Shown here: in pieces, positions 32,692 through 41,319 of the stretch | Position numbering within the stretch: the first letter of the stretch is position 1 | Layout: each line of letters begins with the position of its first letter | Assembly (NCBI GenBank): GCA_038728085.1 | Contig: JAVYUU010000006.1 | Coordinates: forward strand, 1 to 55,393 | Direction of reading: 5' to 3' | Source: Candidatus Bathyarchaeia archaeon | GTDB taxonomy: Archaea; Thermoproteota; Bathyarchaeia; Bathyarchaeales; Bathycorpusculaceae | Length of the DNA stretch: 55,393 bases | Made by a program: the position numbers and the translations under genes | Notes under the pieces: generated by a model | Told to the model about the DNA's origin: nothing | Databases searched by the model: none | What the model saw: the letters and a program-made list of their open reading frames with translations, nothing else

Positions 32692-33735
32692 ATGAAGGAG
32701 CACAGTCTATTTGGCGGTCTTAGGCTGATTCTAAAGGATGATGTTTTAGCCTTAACTTCTGAAAGGGAAGTTGTGGCTGTTAGCTCTGCGGTTTACAATG
32801 GAGGTTTGGTGAGGGCTAAAGCGGTGCTTAATGTTCATGTTCCAGAATCCTATGACCAGAAACTTCTCCATGAGCATCCAGAGCAAGTGATTCTGGAGGC
32901 TGCTGGAAAGCTGGGTTTAGATCCCCAATCCTGTGTCGGCATGATAACCGCTGCTGACGTTGGAAAATTCTCTATGATAACGGCGAGCAAGGATGACTTA
33001 AAAGTGTGCGCCATCACAACAGCCGGCTGTTCCTTGGCTGAAACAGCTGGGGAAAACGTTGAGATAAGCCTCTCAGTTCCCGGAACAATAAACATAATAG
33101 TGGCTATTGACGGCAGCCCCACGGAAAGCTGCCTCCTCCAAACATTCATAACGGCTACAGAGGCGAAAACGGCGGGTCTACGAGATCTAGACGTGAGAAG
33201 CACATACACAGGAGACCTTGCCACTGGAACGGTGACGGACAGCCTCACCATAGTGTCCACAGGAAAAGGTTCAAGAGTAAGATATGGAGGTCCAGCCTCA
33301 AAATTGGGCTGTCTGGTGGGATATTGCACAAGGGAGGCTGTGAAAAATGCGATATTAAAGGGCGGCAACATGAGTCCAACAAGATCCGTGTGGAAGAGAC
33401 TTTCCGAACGGAAACTGCCGATAGAAAGGCTTATTGCGGAAATTTCGAAAACAAGCCAGGCAAAGGAGCCTTTACTAGCCCTAGCCTTGATGATGGCTGC
33501 AAACGTTGACGAAGAAATCAGAATTGGCTTAATTCCAGAGGAATTCGGAGATATAAACGCCTTAACTGAAAAGTTTACAAGTTGCCTCCTCAAAACAGAC
33601 TCAAAGGAGATCGGGCTTCACCATCCCATAGAGCTGGATAATGCAAACTTAGACGCTTATCCCTTTCTGAAGAGTCTACTAGCCCACATAATCCGGAGAA
33701 ATCGCAATCGCCCAGTTAACCGTTTAATCCAGTAA
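32692..33735 (+). CDS. cbiZ: Adenosylcobinamide amidohydrolase with C-terminal extension
   Basis: CbiZ cleaves the aminopropanol side chain of adenosylcobinamide to give adenosylcobyric acid, letting archaea salvage foreign corrinoids. Residues about 1-225 contain the family hallmarks: MITAADVGKFSMITA, VCAITTAGCSLAE, VPGTINIIVAIDGSPTESCLLQTFITATEAKTAGLRDLDVRSTYTG, then TDSLTIVSTGKGSRVRYGGPASKLG. A further 120 residues, mostly helical (PTRSVWKRLSERKLPIERLI), have no match I recognise and make it about half as long again as CbiZ. The ATG at 32692 follows the ferredoxin by 38 bases. Its position beside corrinoid-protein genes fits a cobamide-dependent pathway. Confidence 0.93.
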   Translation: MKEHSLFGGLRLILKDDVLALTSEREVVAVSSAVYNGGLVRAKAVLNVHVPESYDQKLLHEHPEQVILEAAGKLGLDPQSCVGMITAADVGKFSMITASKDDLKVCAITTAGCSLAETAGENVEISLSVPGTINIIVAIDGSPTESCLLQTFITATEAKTAGLRDLDVRSTYTGDLATGTVTDSLTIVSTGKGSRVRYGGPASKLGCLVGYCTREAVKNAILKGGNMSPTRSVWKRLSERKLPIERLIAEISKTSQAKEPLLALALMMAANVDEEIRIGLIPEEFGDINALTEKFTSCLLKTDSKEIGLHHPIELDNANLDAYPFLKSLLAHIIRRNRNRPVNRLIQ

Positions 33736-33774
33736 AAATGTGAAGGTGGGAAGGTTCTCGTTTATTTTTGCGTT

Positions 33775-34683
33775 TTATCCGACTATCTTCTCCCAGCGCT
33801 CAACAAGTTCTAGGACTTCTGGGCATCCGTAGTTCCTCAGCTTCTGTCTAAGCTCAATTTTGTCCACCGCGGCCTTTTGGAAGTCCACTATTTGACTTGC
33901 TTTGCCTGCCAAGTATAGGATGCCATCGATTCCAGTTCTTCCGCAGCGAACTGAAACCGTCAAGAGTTCCGCTGGGGATGGAACCTCCTTGGGGTCGTCT
34001 CCCGGGCCGAAAACGTATAGGCTTATGTACATTGGCTTTTTCAGCAGCTTTTTGAAGGCCATGCATAGCATTTCCCAATACCATGGGGTGGCGTAGTTCT
34101 TCGAGAACATGACCACGTTGAAAGCGTCCGCATAGGGTGCCAAGGCGTCAAAGTCTATGCCGAAACGTTCATAGGAGCACACTGGGTCTGGAAGCAAACC
34201 TATAACAAGCTCCTTTTTAACCACGTCTCGAATCTGGGCTATGTAGTCCGTTACCTCCTTCTTGCGCCATTCAAGCCAGCTTAAACCGCTTTTTTGCCAC
34301 TTTTCCTTACATCGTGGGCAAATGCAGTGACCGTGATCCGCGAAGTGGATGCTGTTCAACCAAACACCCTGAGAAGCCCTGTCCACCTCTGCAATATACT
34401 TGAGCATTTCCTCCCGGTACTCTGGAACCGTGGGGCAGAGGATGTCCCAGCGGAAATTATACCTATCATTAGTCCTCAATGCCGGTCCATACTCCGACTG
34501 GGAAACCCATTCGGGATGGTTGCGCGCCGTGACGTTGTCTCCGAATATGGCGACGTTGCTGTACATGTCATGCCTCGGCGGTTGCCTTCTTCCAACCTCC
34601 GGTTTAACCCTAAAAACGTCAAAGTCGAATCCTGGAACCTTTTCTGGCTCAAATAGGAATGTGCCAAACTTCATTTTTAGCAC
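33775..34683 (-). CDS. CxCxxC protein of a three-paralog set (copy B)
   Basis: This 302-residue protein is very similar to the divergent gene at 34808 and more distantly related to copy A. It has FDFDVFRVKPE near the start, EWVSQSEYGPALRTN, RWDILCPTVPEYREE, the motif HFADHGHCICPRCKEKW followed by LSWLEWR, LPDPVCSYERFGIDF, MFSKNYATPWYWEM and the YVFGPGDDPKEVPSPAELL loop, ending TGIDGILYLAGKA. The fold looks like a (beta/alpha)8 barrel with a possible zinc site at CxCxxC. The function is unknown. The ATG at 34683 is immediately upstream of FGTFLF, with AAGGTG on the minus strand. Confidence 0.72.
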   Translation of the reverse strand: MLKMKFGTFLFEPEKVPGFDFDVFRVKPEVGRRQPPRHDMYSNVAIFGDNVTARNHPEWVSQSEYGPALRTNDRYNFRWDILCPTVPEYREEMLKYIAEVDRASQGVWLNSIHFADHGHCICPRCKEKWQKSGLSWLEWRKKEVTDYIAQIRDVVKKELVIGLLPDPVCSYERFGIDFDALAPYADAFNVVMFSKNYATPWYWEMLCMAFKKLLKKPMYISLYVFGPGDDPKEVPSPAELLTVSVRCGRTGIDGILYLAGKASQIVDFQKAAVDKIELRQKLRNYGCPEVLELVERWEKIVG

Positions 34684-34761
34684 CTTTTTAGGAAGCAGAA
34701 CTCAAGTAAACTATAAAAATTTTTCAGATGGATTCTTTTCCAGCCTTCATCAGCTGAAAAA

Positions 34762-34805
34762 CTTTAAATATTGAGGATCATGTTTCCGTTTGGAAACATG
34801 GTGAT
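34762..34805 (+). promoter_or_regulatory. TATA box and perfect palindrome upstream of CxCxxC copy C
   Basis: A TATA-like CTTTAAATA lies at 34762-34770, predicting transcription near 34790. ATGTTTCC at 34780-34787 and GGAAACAT at 34792-34799 form a perfect eight-base inverted repeat with a four-base spacer over that point. GGTGAT at 34800-34805 is the ribosome binding site. The dyad could be a repressor operator or an mRNA hairpin next to the binding site. Confidence 0.6.
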
Positions 34806-34807
34806 GC

Positions 34808-35719
34808 ATGTTGAAGTTTGGTTCATTCTTGTTCACGCCCGAAACTGTTGAAGGCTTCGACATCCACGTTTACCGTTTAAAGCCAGAAACAGGCACCATT
34901 GGAACCCCCAAAGAGGGAATGTACAACAACATAGCCTGCTTCGGCGACAACCAAAACGCCCAGAAACACCCGGAATGGGTGTCCATTTCAAAGGATGGTC
35001 CAGCTCTGCGAACCAACAAAAAATACAACTTTCGCTGGGACATATTATGCATGACGAATCCCGAATACAGAGAATGGATACTGAACTTCATAGAGGACGC
35101 GGCGAAAGTGGCTTCCGGAATAACCCTAAGCAGCATCCACTTCGCAGACCACGGCTTTTGCGTATGCCCAAGATGTGTGGAGCTTTGGCGCCAAAGCGGG
35201 CTCAACTGGGTGGAGTGGCGGGTTCAAACAGTCACCAACTTCATAAAGGACGCTAGGGAAAGGGTAAAGAAATGGAGTAAACCCTTCATAGTGGGTTTGC
35301 TTCCAGACCCCACCCTTTCAAGGGAAAGGTTTGGAATAGACTTCGACCAATTGGCGGAGTACGCTGACGCCTTTCTAGTTCCCATGTTCTCCAAGAGCTA
35401 TGCCACTCCGTGGTACTTTGAAACCACAGCAAGAGCCTTTAAAAAGCTGCTGAAAAAGCCAGTTTACATAAACCTCTACGTCTATGGACCGGGAGACAAG
35501 CCAAACGAGGTTCCAACAGTGGAGGACTTGCTGAAGGTTTCGGTTAGAATATGCCGAACAGGTGTTGATGGGATTCTCTACCTAGCTGAAAACGCCCAGA
35601 GGCTCAGGGAGTTTCAAAAAGCCGCTGTCCAAGCGAAGGAACTACTAAAAGAGCTGGAGGGATACGGCGGCGACGAAGTGTTAGACCTTGTCCATAGATG
35701 GGAATCCCTCTTCTTCTAA
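34808..35719 (+). CDS. CxCxxC protein of a three-paralog set (copy C)
   Basis: This 303-residue paralog of copies A and B is transcribed divergently from copy B. It shares FDIHVYRLKPE, EWVSISKDGPALRTN, RWDILCMTNPEYREW, HFADHGFCVCPRCVELWRQSG with NWVEWR, LPDPTLSRERFGIDF, MFSKSYATPWYFE, YVYGPGDKPNEVPTVEDLL and TGVDGILYLAENA. The conserved acidic and aromatic residues at predicted barrel strand ends look enzymatic. The cysteine trio is kept in all copies. It has a clear TATA box, a palindrome over the predicted start site and a GGTGAT ribosome site, so regulation differs from copy B. The function is unknown. Confidence 0.74.
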   Translation: MLKFGSFLFTPETVEGFDIHVYRLKPETGTIGTPKEGMYNNIACFGDNQNAQKHPEWVSISKDGPALRTNKKYNFRWDILCMTNPEYREWILNFIEDAAKVASGITLSSIHFADHGFCVCPRCVELWRQSGLNWVEWRVQTVTNFIKDARERVKKWSKPFIVGLLPDPTLSRERFGIDFDQLAEYADAFLVPMFSKSYATPWYFETTARAFKKLLKKPVYINLYVYGPGDKPNEVPTVEDLLKVSVRICRTGVDGILYLAENAQRLREFQKAAVQAKELLKELEGYGGDEVLDLVHRWESLFF

Positions 35720-35811
35720 ACTAGTTTACCCCCAATTTTTGATTCGCGATATACGCTTGAAAACCTATAAATAGCAAGGGTGAAACGTATTCTGAGAGGA
35801 TTGGCGCACAG

Positions 35812-37194
35812 ATGAAAGTAGTATTGATTAATCCGCCCTACCCAAAGGAGTCCCATCAACACCCACCTCTTATCCCCTTAAGCTTAGGATACTTGGGGGC
35901 TGTATGCGAAAAAAGCGGATACGACGTGAGCGTAATAGATTGCCAGGCGGAAAGGTTGGATTTTGAAGGTTTCCGTAAAAGGATTGCAGGCACAAATGCC
36001 GATGTTGTCGGCATAACATCCGCCACCCTAACCTACAAGTCAGCCCTAAGGATTGCAAAAATCTCCAAAGAGGTTCTGCCGGAGTCCACAATAGTCTTGG
36101 GCGGTTGCCACGCCACCTTTTGGGACGTAAACGCCCTTAATGAGTGCCCCAGCCTAGACATAATAGTCAGAAAGGAGGGCGAAGCCACATTCATCGAGCT
36201 TTTACAGAAGCTGGAGCATAAGGAGCCATTGAAGGACGTTAGAGGAATAACCTACAGGGATGATGGAAGAATAGTCCAAAATGAGGATAGACCCTACATA
36301 GAAAACCTCGATGATTTACCCTTCCCAGCCCACCACCTGCTGAATTTAAATGCGTACAAGAAAATGGGTAGGCTGATAATTCCCCTAATGACCAGTAGAG
36401 GCTGCATTTACTGGTGTGATTTCTGCACTGCCGTTAGGATGTTTGGCCGAAAATACCGCATGAGAAGCCCCAAAAACGTTGTAGACGAGATGGAATACTT
36501 CCATAAGAAGTACAATGTTAAACAGTTTACTTTTTACGATGATTCCTTCACTGTTGATAGGAAAAGGGTTGAGGAGATATGCGATGAAATAAAGCGGAGA
36601 GGGCTTGATGTCCAGTGGGACTGTGAGACAAGGGTTGACATGGTTGATAAGACTCTGCTTCAGAAGATGAGGGAGGCCGGGTGCATAGCCGTATGGTTTG
36701 GCGTGGAGTCGGGCTCTCAGCTGATAATTGACAAAATGCACAAGAAGATTAGGGTTGAACAGACCAGAAGGGCATTCGAAATAGCACATGAAGTTGGTTT
36801 AATGACCGTTGCCAGCGTCATTTTGGGCTTCCCCGGGGAAACAGAGGAAACGGCATGGGAAACCGTGAATTTCGTTAAAAGCCTAGACCCCACCGACGTT
36901 GGATTCTACATTGCAACACCCTACCCTGGAACACCACTATACGAAACTGTGAAGGCGAAGGGCTGGCTTAAAACAGAAGACTTCGACAAGTATGACACGG
37001 CTACTCCAGTGTTTGAAACACCATACCTAAAAATGGAAAAGCTGAAGGAGATCCGCCTAAAGGCCTATCAACAATTCTACCTCAGACCACAATACATGGT
37101 TAAGATGCTTAAAATCGGCGGCGTATATGGAATATACGCCTTCAGAACGTCTATGGCCTACCTGTTAAGGGCGCTGCACTTAAAGCTCAGTTAA
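35812..37194 (+). CDS. B12-binding radical SAM protein (copy 1)
   Basis: This 460-residue enzyme has an N-terminal cobalamin-binding Rossmann domain (about 1-140: VVLINPPYP, DVVGITSATLTYKSALRIA, IVLGGCHATF) and a radical SAM barrel. The cluster motif is GCIYWCDFC (about 198-205), followed by FTFYDDSFTVDRKRVEEIC and GCIAVWFGVESGSQLIIDKM. Such enzymes methylate unactivated carbons or rearrange skeletons of lipids and natural products. The N-terminal domain lacks DxHxxG, as is normal for this class. A TATA box (CCTATAAATA, about 35764-35773) lies upstream. A close paralog is at 47279. Confidence 0.92.
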   Translation: MKVVLINPPYPKESHQHPPLIPLSLGYLGAVCEKSGYDVSVIDCQAERLDFEGFRKRIAGTNADVVGITSATLTYKSALRIAKISKEVLPESTIVLGGCHATFWDVNALNECPSLDIIVRKEGEATFIELLQKLEHKEPLKDVRGITYRDDGRIVQNEDRPYIENLDDLPFPAHHLLNLNAYKKMGRLIIPLMTSRGCIYWCDFCTAVRMFGRKYRMRSPKNVVDEMEYFHKKYNVKQFTFYDDSFTVDRKRVEEICDEIKRRGLDVQWDCETRVDMVDKTLLQKMREAGCIAVWFGVESGSQLIIDKMHKKIRVEQTRRAFEIAHEVGLMTVASVILGFPGETEETAWETVNFVKSLDPTDVGFYIATPYPGTPLYETVKAKGWLKTEDFDKYDTATPVFETPYLKMEKLKEIRLKAYQQFYLRPQYMVKMLKIGGVYGIYAFRTSMAYLLRALHLKLS

Positions 37195-37575
37195 TCAACG
37201 TTTATGGGAAACGGCAAGCGCAAAAAGGGACAAAAGGAGAACCACGGCGGTTAAGGAAACAGTTACTGAAGTTAAATTTATCCCGATGGCTGTTAAGCCT
37301 AGAAAAAGTCCTACTAGGCTGGTGATGCTGAAGCTGAGGGCTACGGAAAGCACCAGTTTCTCTATGACGTCGACTTTTCCATTTTTGGCGAATAGCAGTT
37401 GAACAAGACAGTAGCCCGGGATAAACGAGATAAAAATGAACCCAAAAATATATCGAAACACGATTAAATAGGAGTCATTGGGGATAGCGTACACTGCCAA
37501 AAGCGTTAATATTGTGAAGGCTACTACTGCAATGAGCCATCGCTTGTCTGCCAATGTCCATTCACGCTTGTCCAA
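37195..37575 (-). CDS. Four-helix membrane protein, DUF1616-like
   Basis: This 126-residue integral membrane protein has four hydrophobic segments (about 14-30, 38-60, 72-95, 100-122). The segment FGFIFISFIPGYCLVQLLF followed by DVIEKLVLSVALSFSI matches the N-terminal portion of DUF1616 proteins, which in archaea lie near cell-surface glycosylation genes. Here it is short and alone. The start is TTG 37575 with AAGG upstream. It converges with the B12 radical SAM gene with no gap and follows the mtrH-like gene by about 40 bases on the same strand. The function is unknown. Confidence 0.72.
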   Translation of the reverse strand: MDKREWTLADKRWLIAVVAFTILTLLAVYAIPNDSYLIVFRYIFGFIFISFIPGYCLVQLLFAKNGKVDVIEKLVLSVALSFSITSLVGLFLGLTAIGINLTSVTVSLTAVVLLLSLFALAVSHKR

Positions 37576-37617
37576 AGGCCTTCTGGCTGTATCATGAAGA
37601 AAATAGGGATGTGGAGT

Positions 37618-38526
37618 TTAAATGAAAACCTTGAAAACAGGATGGTTGTCGCTTAATGGTTTTATTTCAAACTCAGCCATAGCCGTCAATATGTATGTGT
37701 CAACGATAGCTGCGGCGGGGAAAACGTAGTCTGCCCTTTCAATGGGCCCGAACATCAGCCAGTTTGCGCCCATCGTCTGCATTATAGCATTTGTGGCGGC
37801 GTCGCAGCCCCTCCTAATCTCCTTTGGAAAGTTAACTTTAACCCATCCGCAAGTTGTGACAACGTTTCCTGTTCCAACACCTGTTGGATAGCCAAACTTT
37901 TCCTTTATGTAGTAGATAGCCCTAACTGCCGAACCCATGTCGGGTCCAAACGCTGGGATCGAAGTGTCTATCAGAAACTTTTCTATTCCGGCTTCCCTTG
38001 CCTTTGCGAGCGCTTGCTCTGTGGCTGCGATTTTCCCTTCTGTGCTGTTGTCTGCGGGGTTTTCGGCTAGTATGATGGCGGCTTTGATTTTGGTTTCCTT
38101 GATTTTCTCTAATTCTGAGGGCGGGCTTCCCTTTGTAATGGAGCTGTATACGGCTCTTTCCGTTAAGCCCACTTCCTTAACATAGTTGGCCGCAGAGAGG
38201 CGAAGTTTTGGGCTTATGGCATCTATTAAGAACGGGGCCTCTGTGGTTTTTGAGACGAAGTCTATGTATTTTCTGAAAGCCTCCTCCGTTGTTCCGACAA
38301 CATCCAGCATGAAGGGATTGCCTGTCAAGTCGCTTAGTTCTTCAAGCCTGTTCAGTAGAGCCTCAGCCTCTTTAACGTTGAATTCGCCTTTGCTTTCGTT
38401 TGTGACTATTTTCTGGCCTTCATAGAATATGGAGGCAATTAAAACCGTTGGGAGTTCTCCGGGCTGCCCTCCAACCTTCACTCTTCCAATTTCAAAAATT
38501 TGCTGAGGAGTCTTAAACTTAAACAT
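37618..38526 (-). CDS. mtrH: MtrH-like tetrahydromethanopterin methyltransferase
   Basis: This 302-residue protein matches subunit H of tetrahydromethanopterin S-methyltransferase, which moves a methyl group between tetrahydromethanopterin and a corrinoid. Typical segments are the N-terminal FEIGRVKVGGQPGELPTVLIASIFY, then FMLDVVGTTEEAF, IDAISPKLRLSAA, FLIDTSIPAFGPDMGSAVRA and the C-terminal GANWLMFGPIERADYVFPAAAIVDTYI. The fold is a TIM barrel. The other Mtr subunits are absent from the window. It follows a corrinoid protein gene by 22 bases. The pair probably transfers methyl groups from an unknown donor to the archaeal C1 carrier, or the reverse, independent of the membrane Mtr complex. 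Confidence 0.93.
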   Translation of the reverse strand: MFKFKTPQQIFEIGRVKVGGQPGELPTVLIASIFYEGQKIVTNESKGEFNVKEAEALLNRLEELSDLTGNPFMLDVVGTTEEAFRKYIDFVSKTTEAPFLIDAISPKLRLSAANYVKEVGLTERAVYSSITKGSPPSELEKIKETKIKAAIILAENPADNSTEGKIAATEQALAKAREAGIEKFLIDTSIPAFGPDMGSAVRAIYYIKEKFGYPTGVGTGNVVTTCGWVKVNFPKEIRRGCDAATNAIMQTMGANWLMFGPIERADYVFPAAAIVDTYILTAMAEFEIKPLSDNHPVFKVFI

Positions 38527-38548
38527 GCCTTCTCCCTATGTAAGGTGT

Positions 38549-38983
38549 TTAACTTTTCCTTTCTTCCATAACCTTTTTCGCTATGGCTACAGCTTCCTCC
38601 TTGCTTTTTCCATAGAGGGCGCCTATTGCATCAGCGTCCTCCTTCTTTACAGCTGCTCCTCCAATCATTAGAACAACCTTGCCCTTGAGTCCGGCCTCTG
38701 TAAGGGCTTGGTCCAGTTTTGGCAGGTTATCCTTTGCCGGTTTTGTGTTTATTGAGACGGCTATTATGTCAGCGTTCACTTCCTTGGCTTTCGCCGCGAA
38801 GGTTTGGGGGGCTACGGCTTTGCCGAGGTCAACGGTTTTGAAACCAGCCTTTTTCAGAGCCTTTCTCACCATCTCTTTGGGGGTGTCGTGCAAGTCCGGC
38901 TCTAGGTTTCCGATGACAATGGTGCCTATGGGTTTTTCTGGTTCTGGCGGTTCCTTTTCAAGCATGGCTTTAAGCCACGACAT
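38549..38983 (-). CDS. Minimal corrinoid-binding methyl carrier with altered B12 motif
   Basis: This is a 144-residue Rossmann-type B12-binding domain related to MetH/MtaC. It lacks the N-terminal four-helix cap that normally precedes this domain. The cobalt-ligand motif DxHxxG appears as D30-L-H32-D-T-P35, so the histidine is kept but glycine is replaced by proline. The next motif is S77-I-N instead of SxL, and IGGA (107-110) is intact. These changes should alter how the corrinoid tail is held. It is the first gene of an operon with the MtrH-like gene, which is its probable methyltransferase partner. A TATA-like element lies near 39007-39014, and GGTG precedes the ATG. Confidence 0.87.
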   Translation of the reverse strand: MSWLKAMLEKEPPEPEKPIGTIVIGNLEPDLHDTPKEMVRKALKKAGFKTVDLGKAVAPQTFAAKAKEVNADIIAVSINTKPAKDNLPKLDQALTEAGLKGKVVLMIGGAAVKKEDADAIGALYGKSKEEAVAIAKKVMEERKS

Positions 38984-39063
38984 TTACATGCACCTTTCAG
39001 CGTGCTCTATAAATACTGCAGAATTTAAGTTTTATTACCCAAATTAGGGAAAAGGCGTGGTGG

Positions 39064-41319
39064 ATGACGGAGACGCCTAGCAAGCGAAATGAAACAATTC
39101 TAGCGTTGGGAATTTTCGTTTTCTCCATAATCTATCGAATGCTCATCATACAAAATGGAGGATTCCCCCCGGGACCAGATGTGGGACTTCACAATAGCAT
39201 CATTAACTCCATAGTCCTGAAGCATGGAAACTTTTTGTGGAACTACTATCATATGGGAGGTGGGCCGTCGCTGACACATCCGGGTTTTCATATTTTCACG
39301 GCATGTCTTCTGTTAATAGCGGGAATACCCGATTATGTGGCGCAGTGCACGGTTGCCGTGTTATTCTCTTCCCTAATAGTGCTTTGCACCTTTCTCCTAA
39401 CAAAGTCTGCGTGGAAGTTGCCTCTTGCCTCTCTGATTGCGGCTTTTCTGGCGGCGTTATCGAGATATGACATTGAAATGGTAGCCTGGGGCGGCTACCC
39501 GAACGTGGTTACCTTGTCCCTTATACCATTGATTTTCTACATGCTTTTCAAAGAGGATACATCTTCAAGAGCATCGCTGATTGTATCTTCTCTTTTGATA
39601 AGCGCTCTCTTCATAACTCACTCGTTGAGCACGTTAACATTTGCATGTATAGCAATTCCCTTCCTAATCCTCTCCCTCATTGTCTCCAGAAAGGCTCCGT
39701 TTGATAGGCGAGTGCATGTTGTTTTTGCTGCTTCTATAGCGCTTGGCATTTTAATAGTTGCCCCTTTCATCATTCACGTTTTCCCCGTTTACCTAGAGAA
39801 TGTTGAGAAGGGAATGTTCACCGCTGCCTTAAACGAGAACAGGCGGGCTATCCTCCTCACCCGAGTGATACCGCTCTATCTAGTGTTTTTGGCGCTGGTG
39901 CCAGCCCTTTCATTTCTTGTGTTCGCTAGAAAGCGGAGAGGCGCCTTTCTGGACAAGGCTGGTCTCTTGTCTAGTTTATGGATCTTTATGCCGGTGCTTT
40001 TAACACAGTCCTTTAGGATAGGACTCTACACGGACTACCTTCGTTTTCTACACTTTCTAATCTTTCCGCTAACAGTCTTCTTTGCCCTTTTAACTGATTA
40101 CACATGTGGTTTTCTAGCTGAAGTTGCAGCCACATTCACACAAGTCAAAGGCATCAAAATTGACAAGGAGAAGTTTAACTCGCTTTTCATGGCAGCAGCG
40201 CTAATCTTCTACACTCTTGGTTTTATCCCATTCTTTTCAAGTCCAAGTGGAGGATTTCAAGCTACAGATTACTATCGTGTCGCATGTCCCCAAGAATTTG
40301 AATCTATAATTTGGATTAGGGAAAAAACGCCCGCAAATGCCCTTTTCGTTTCAAATCATGGTTATGGGTGGTGGATTTCAGGTTTTGGACAGCGGGCTAC
40401 TTTTACGTCAACAGATCCGCAGTTTTTAATGATTCCCCACGAGTTTAACGCGTCCTACATTGCGAGAACCCTGCTTAAAACGAACTTTCTTCTAAGCAAT
40501 GGTTTCATCGAAATAGCCGAGGATGGAGGCTACGTGGGCAGATATAATCCAATGATTTCATTAAACTGCACAAAATTCATAGAGCCTTATCCAATGCTTT
40601 ATCTCAACGAGAGCGATGTAATGATTTTCCATAGGGCGAACGGTAATCCCAAAGTGGCAATTGCAACGGCAATCCCCGTGGAGAATTTAACTCTTGAAGC
40701 AACATGCGAATCAGCATGCATAACCATCATTAGAGGAGATGCACAACTGAGTCTAACGCGCCGTATAAAAGTTTCTAAGGATATAAAATTCGCAGAAATC
40801 CAGCTTCTCCTGGAGAGTTTAAGCAGCGATGTCACCCTTCAACATGTTCGGATGCTGCTGCGGACGCGGGGCATCATCATCCAGCTGGAGCGTTCCATGG
40901 GATTTTTGGACGAAAATGCGGGAGTGCTTGCCCAACTAATATTTGAGGGTGAACAACCCATTGTTAGAGTGTTCAGCAGAGACGGTGCCAGTTTTGTGGA
41001 GATATTCTATAATGCTGAAAATCATCGGAGAATGGAGATAAAACTGATTGTTGGAGGATTTGAAATTGAAAAACTTGAAAGTGAATATGTTAGGGGCTTT
41101 TTGGCTAACATGACCCGTACATGGCAATGCAAGTATCCCTCCAGTTCACTCATTAAAGTTTTTGATTATCGAGAAGTGATACGGTCAAATGGAATAGCTT
41201 TCGTCGCTTGCCAACGTAAAACATATTCTATTGAGCGTTTTGTAAACGATCCGGTGTTCAGCTTGATCTACATAAACGACAGGGTGGCAGTCTTTAAGGT
41301 TCGAGAACAATATGGATGA
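39064..41319 (+). CDS. GT-C-like polytopic membrane protein (copy 1)
   Basis: This is a 751-residue protein with about ten to twelve transmembrane segments up to residue about 400 and a soluble C-terminal half of about 330 residues. The first loop contains D39-x3-H43 in GPDVGLHNS, resembling the acidic motif of GT-C glycosyltransferases such as AglB and related archaeal enzymes. It may transfer a sugar from a lipid-linked donor to a surface acceptor. The family could not be fixed from sequence alone. Its 3' end overlaps a second, related gene by eight bases. It is divergent from the corrinoid operon with about 80 bases between starts. Confidence 0.72.
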   Translation: MTETPSKRNETILALGIFVFSIIYRMLIIQNGGFPPGPDVGLHNSIINSIVLKHGNFLWNYYHMGGGPSLTHPGFHIFTACLLLIAGIPDYVAQCTVAVLFSSLIVLCTFLLTKSAWKLPLASLIAAFLAALSRYDIEMVAWGGYPNVVTLSLIPLIFYMLFKEDTSSRASLIVSSLLISALFITHSLSTLTFACIAIPFLILSLIVSRKAPFDRRVHVVFAASIALGILIVAPFIIHVFPVYLENVEKGMFTAALNENRRAILLTRVIPLYLVFLALVPALSFLVFARKRRGAFLDKAGLLSSLWIFMPVLLTQSFRIGLYTDYLRFLHFLIFPLTVFFALLTDYTCGFLAEVAATFTQVKGIKIDKEKFNSLFMAAALIFYTLGFIPFFSSPSGGFQATDYYRVACPQEFESIIWIREKTPANALFVSNHGYGWWISGFGQRATFTSTDPQFLMIPHEFNASYIARTLLKTNFLLSNGFIEIAEDGGYVGRYNPMISLNCTKFIEPYPMLYLNESDVMIFHRANGNPKVAIATAIPVENLTLEATCESACITIIRGDAQLSLTRRIKVSKDIKFAEIQLLLESLSSDVTLQHVRMLLRTRGIIIQLERSMGFLDENAGVLAQLIFEGEQPIVRVFSRDGASFVEIFYNAENHRRMEIKLIVGGFEIEKLESEYVRGFLANMTRTWQCKYPSSSLIKVFDYREVIRSNGIAFVACQRKTYSIERFVNDPVFSLIYINDRVAVFKVREQYG

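Noticed and set aside
32850-33593. 247-residue frame on the - strand opposite cbiZ
   Set aside because: It is an antisense shadow of a well-conserved enzyme gene, with no family resemblance.
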